A stretch of DNA of 64,000 bases, taken from Flavobacteriaceae bacterium PS02337 (lineage in GTDB: Bacteria > Bacteroidota > Bacteroidia > Flavobacteriales > Flavobacteriaceae). Both the position numbers and the translations under genes were made by a program. Each line of letters begins with the position of its first letter. Positions within the stretch are counted from its first letter, which is position 1. Below the pieces are notes generated by a model that searched no databases, was not told where the DNA came from, and saw only the letters and a list, made by a program, of their open reading frames with translations. The stretch covers positions 217,158 through 281,157 of the forward strand of contig JASCOE010000008.1 in the NCBI GenBank assembly GCA_029959285.1. The letters are read 5' to 3'. Shown piece after piece: positions 61,554-64,000 of the stretch.

Positions 61554-62549
61554 TTATTTATTCATCAGTTTACCGCCGATGTTTCCAACTGTTGAGCCTG
61601 CGCCTGCTCCGGCGATGTTTCCGGCTTTCATTGCTGTGGAGTTTACATTGCGGGTAAAGTTTCCTGCGCCTCCGGCTTGGATTACCCAACCTGTTACTGT
61701 CGGGATAGTGAAGTACCCGATGATGCCGATAATCATAAAAATGATGTACACGGTATTGCTCGTATCAGGTATGTAAGTAGGGTCGGCAAGCATTGCTATA
61801 TCCTTTTCGATAATGAGGGATTGTATTTTGGCAAGCATAGAGCTGAACAGGTCTGCCACAGGCAACCACAGGTAAACGCTGACGTATCGGGTCAGCCATT
61901 GCGTGAGCGTGGACTGAAAACCGTCCCACACGCTTATCGCAAAGGCTATCGGCCCGAGTATGGACAGGACAATGAGAAAGAACGTCCTTATGGTATCAAT
62001 AACCAAAGCTGCCGCCTGAAACAGTACCTCTAACAGATTGCGAAACCAATTCTTAATAGCTTGTTCGGTTTGGTAGGCAAACCTATCCATATACATTCCC
62101 GACATCGTAATCAAATCGCCGGGCGACCAGCCCAATTCTTCGAGCTTTTTATCAAATTCCTCATTTGATACGAGATAGGCTGTTTCAGGATTTCGTAGCA
62201 TAGCTTCCCGTTCGAGCAGGTCTTTTTTCGCCTGCAAATTGTTGAGGTCAAGCACCTGATTTTCGAGGATTGTGTGAGTACCCTGTACCACCGGACTTAA
62301 CACGGCATTGATTGTTCCCAATACGATAGTTGGGAAAAACATAATGCAAAGCCCCAAAGCGAAAGGACGAAGCAAAGGGTACATATCAATGGGTTCAGCC
62401 CTGCTCAAAGCCTGCCATACTTTTATGGCAACATAGAACAAAGCCCCCAATCCGGCTATCCCTTTAGCCACTGCCGCCATATCGGCGGACAGTGGGAGCA
62501 TCTCATCATATAATGAGCGTAGGACTTCGTGAAGATTTTGAAATTCCAT
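61554..62549 (-). CDS. traJ: Conjugative transposon protein TraJ
   Basis: 331 residues with six or more membrane helices and a VirB6-like layout. The MEFQNLHEVLRSLYDEMLPLSADMA start, LSIEDGFQ-like ISVWDGFQSTLTQWLTRYVSVYLWLPVADLFSSML and a glycine-rich tail are typical of TraJ. An inner-membrane component of the DNA channel. The ATG is 3 bases after the stop of the upstream gene. Confidence 0.92.
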   Translation of the reverse strand: MEFQNLHEVLRSLYDEMLPLSADMAAVAKGIAGLGALFYVAIKVWQALSRAEPIDMYPLLRPFALGLCIMFFPTIVLGTINAVLSPVVQGTHTILENQVLDLNNLQAKKDLLEREAMLRNPETAYLVSNEEFDKKLEELGWSPGDLITMSGMYMDRFAYQTEQAIKNWFRNLLEVLFQAAALVIDTIRTFFLIVLSILGPIAFAISVWDGFQSTLTQWLTRYVSVYLWLPVADLFSSMLAKIQSLIIEKDIAMLADPTYIPDTSNTVYIIFMIIGIIGYFTIPTVTGWVIQAGGAGNFTRNVNSTAMKAGNIAGAGAGSTVGNIGGKLMNK

Positions 62550-62551
62550 AA

Positions 62552-63184
62552 CTACCAGTATTTTTGGTTAGGAGTTCCATAGAGGTCAAGCACTCTTTTG
62601 GTATTGTTCTGCTTTTTTGCTCTTAGAATACTTACAGAGATATTCTTATTGGTATAGTAGCGTACCAAGCTGTGGTATTCCTTTACTTCTTTGTACACTC
62701 TATCAATAATATCCATACGCTCTTTGTCGTTCAGCGAAAGGCTTGATGAGGTTACAATCTGTTTGAGTTCTTTCAGCAGTTCGGTACTTTCATTCAGCAA
62801 TGCCGAATAACCATTGCTGATAGCTGCCAATTCCTGTGCAGAAAAATTCGGGTCGTTCATCATCTTACCGAAGTTGGTAACATACATTTCGGATACGTCA
62901 CCGACAAGCAATACAGTCTGCTGTACCTTACGTGCATCTTTTACAAGATTATTTACAGCTTGTAGCTTGTCGTAATACTCCTTACCCTGTTTATACACCT
63001 TTTCCACTTCCTTGAAATTTTTAATTACATTGGATACCGTGGAAGAAGTCTGTACGATTTCATTCGCACTGTTGAGAATACCCGATGCCAGATTTGTGGG
63101 GTCGGTTACTACCCATTGTGCTTTTGCGGACGGTGCTACGGCGAGCATTAGTGCCGTACACACCATAAAAAGGAACTTTTTCAT
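62552..63184 (-). CDS. DUF4141 protein at the TraI position
   Basis: 210 residues. Signal peptide ending SAKAQ, followed by helical repeats (NLASGILNSANEIVQTSSTVSNVIKNFKEVEKVYKQGKEYYDKL). This matches DUF4141, called TraI in several Bacteroidota elements and similar in size to VirB5-like pilus proteins. It acts in the periplasm. Upstream on the same strand is traG. Confidence 0.82.
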   Translation of the reverse strand: MKKFLFMVCTALMLAVAPSAKAQWVVTDPTNLASGILNSANEIVQTSSTVSNVIKNFKEVEKVYKQGKEYYDKLQAVNNLVKDARKVQQTVLLVGDVSEMYVTNFGKMMNDPNFSAQELAAISNGYSALLNESTELLKELKQIVTSSSLSLNDKERMDIIDRVYKEVKEYHSLVRYYTNKNISVSILRAKKQNNTKRVLDLYGTPNQKYW

Positions 63185-63210
63185 TTTTATGAATTTTAAA
63201 ATGTTAATGA

Positions 63211-63880
63211 CTATTGATTTGCTTTGTCACGCCTTTGCATTGCGATATGCTTAATGGCGAGTTCTACGTTACCGTCCAATTCGGAAGCTAATTGCATTAC
63301 CTCCATTTTTTCGGTTTCTTCGGTGGTGTATGCGAGGTATTCCTCCAAACTAACTTCGGTGGCATAGACTGCCGAGTTCGTACCACCTAAGCCAATCCAA
63401 ACCTCTTTGTACAGTCGGCTTGCATCGTTGTTCATATTGATAGAAAGTACCTGACCTTTTTCCTTATCTGTAAGCCCCAACATTGCCTGTATGTCATCGA
63501 ATTTATTCATATACTTACGCTGGTCTAAGAGGATTTTACAGTCGGAATTGTTGATGATACTTTCTTTTACAATGGGCGACTGGATAATATCATCTACCTC
63601 TTGCGTAACGACAATCGCCTCTCCGAAGAATTTGCGGACGGTTTTAAATAAATATTTTATATATTCCGCCATTCCTTCTTTGGCAATCGCTTTCCACGCT
63701 TCTTCAATCAGGATGAGTTTTCGGATACCTTTCAGCCTCCGCATCTTGTTGATAAAAACTTCCATAATGATAATTGTGACTATGGGAAAGAGGATTTTGT
63801 GGTCTTTAATCGCATCAATTTCAAACACGATAAAGCGTTTGGAAAGCAGGTCTAACTGCTTGTCGGAGTTCAACTGGAGT
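63211..63880 (-). pseudogene. traG: TraG conjugation ATPase, C-terminal remnant cut by an IS
   Basis: About 223 codons of the C-terminal part of TraG (VirB4-like) remain: RFIVFEIDAIKDHKILFPIVTIIIMEVF, LILIEEAWKAIAKEGMAEYIKYLFKTVRKFFGEAIVVTQEVDD (Walker B region) and IGLGGTNSAVYATEVSLEEYLA. Walker A and the whole N-terminal part are absent because an IS3-family element begins at about 63881, and reading upstream meets a TAG within it. The ATPase that powers the channel is therefore broken in this copy unless the rest continues beyond the IS. Confidence 0.88.
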
Positions 63881-64000
63881 TGCTACATTTACTGGGACAT
63901 AAATTTTAAGACTGTTTAAATAAAAATAAATATCTTAGAATTATGAAAAAACGAGTTTACAGTGCTGAGTTTAAATCATCAGCAGTACGATTAAGTTACG
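63881..64000. mobile_element. IS3-family element, left end
   Basis: Sequence beginning TGCTACATTT at 63881 no longer matches traG and is more AT-rich. An IS3-type orfA starts at 63943. Left terminal repeat likely begins with TG, as in this family. The right end lies outside the window. Confidence 0.75.
63943..64000 (+). CDS. IS3 family transposase OrfA, partial (start only)
   Basis: Nineteen codons before the window edge: MKKRVYSAEFKSSAVRLSY. This is the usual start of IS3-type OrfA proteins (HTH_Tnp_1, KR-YS-EFK--AVRL). The DNA-binding helix-turn-helix would follow. A TATCTTAG box just upstream resembles a -7 element. Confidence 0.8.
   Translation, partial: MKKRVYSAEFKSSAVRLSY

Larger units (their letters stand above)
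44880..64000. mobile_element. Integrative conjugative element, CTnDOT-like (left part)
   Basis: An integrase, SSB, a PRTRC cassette, HTH proteins and a Tra operon (traG to traQ order) occur together with a shift to less AT-rich DNA and different codon use. The left edge is between about 44740 and 45067. The right edge, relaxase and mobilisation genes are beyond the window. Two insertion sequences have entered the element. Confidence 0.85.

Overview
The window is chromosomal DNA from a Bacteroidota bacterium, most probably a Flavobacterium. The evidence is AT-rich DNA, promoters with a TAnnTTTG -7 box instead of an E. coli -10, few strong Shine-Dalgarno sites, many short lipoproteins ending in a C-S-like lipobox, TPR sensor kinases, GH1 and GH43 enzymes, and palindromic intergenic repeats. 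About 1-44.7 kb is host chromosome. About 44.9-64 kb is an integrative conjugative element (ICE) of the Bacteroides CTnDOT type; by eye it is clearly richer in G+C.

Host part, left to right. A TauE/SafE transporter (cut by the window start), a Crp/Fnr regulator and a rhodanese may form a sulfur-related group (0-1.9 kb). Next come a GapN-type aldehyde dehydrogenase, an M1 peptidase, an ACT protein, a GNAT enzyme and small secreted proteins (2-8 kb). A complete RND efflux operon (adaptor, pump, outer-membrane factor) fills 8.1-13.9 kb. A DeoR-type regulator is divergent from a deoxyribonucleotidase (14-15.4 kb). Two paralogous loci at 15.5-17.7 and 23.1-25.9 kb each encode a small proline-rich lipoprotein and a TPR histidine kinase on the minus strand. 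Both have the same conserved structured leader and a conserved hairpin around the kinase start codon; only the second carries a response regulator. Between them lie a GH1 beta-glucosidase, small secreted proteins, a YidD-like protein and an orphan HsdR-N nuclease. At 27.6-32.1 kb a kinase with eight PAS domains follows a CheY-like regulator. At 32.5-34.1 kb a processive GT2 glycosyltransferase sits behind an exact sigma-54 promoter match. An AAA ATPase and a GH43 enzyme are bracketed by two copies of a MITE-like palindromic element. At 37.8-42.2 kb an ABC/HlyD/TolC export operon has an ABC subunit with degenerate ATPase motifs. Two lipoproteins, one with a metzincin-like zinc motif, close the host part.

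ICE part. It starts with a tyrosine recombinase of the IntDOT type. Plus-strand genes follow for SSB, a DUF932 protein, small unknown proteins and a PRTRC cassette (E, C, an unassigned protein, B, ThiF). An intact IS1595-family insertion sequence with its target duplication comes next, then a receiver-like protein, a long structured non-coding element, two HTH proteins and a HEPN/TIGR02391 cargo gene. The minus-strand transfer operon is read right to left as traG, DUF4141 (TraI position), traJ, traK, an unknown gene, traL, traM, traN, traO and traQ; no traP is present. traG is cut by an IS3-family element whose left end and first orfA codons close the window, so this copy of the ICE has probably lost self-transfer unless another copy complements it.

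No tRNA, rRNA or CRISPR array was recognised. All family assignments come from reading the sequence; no database search was run.
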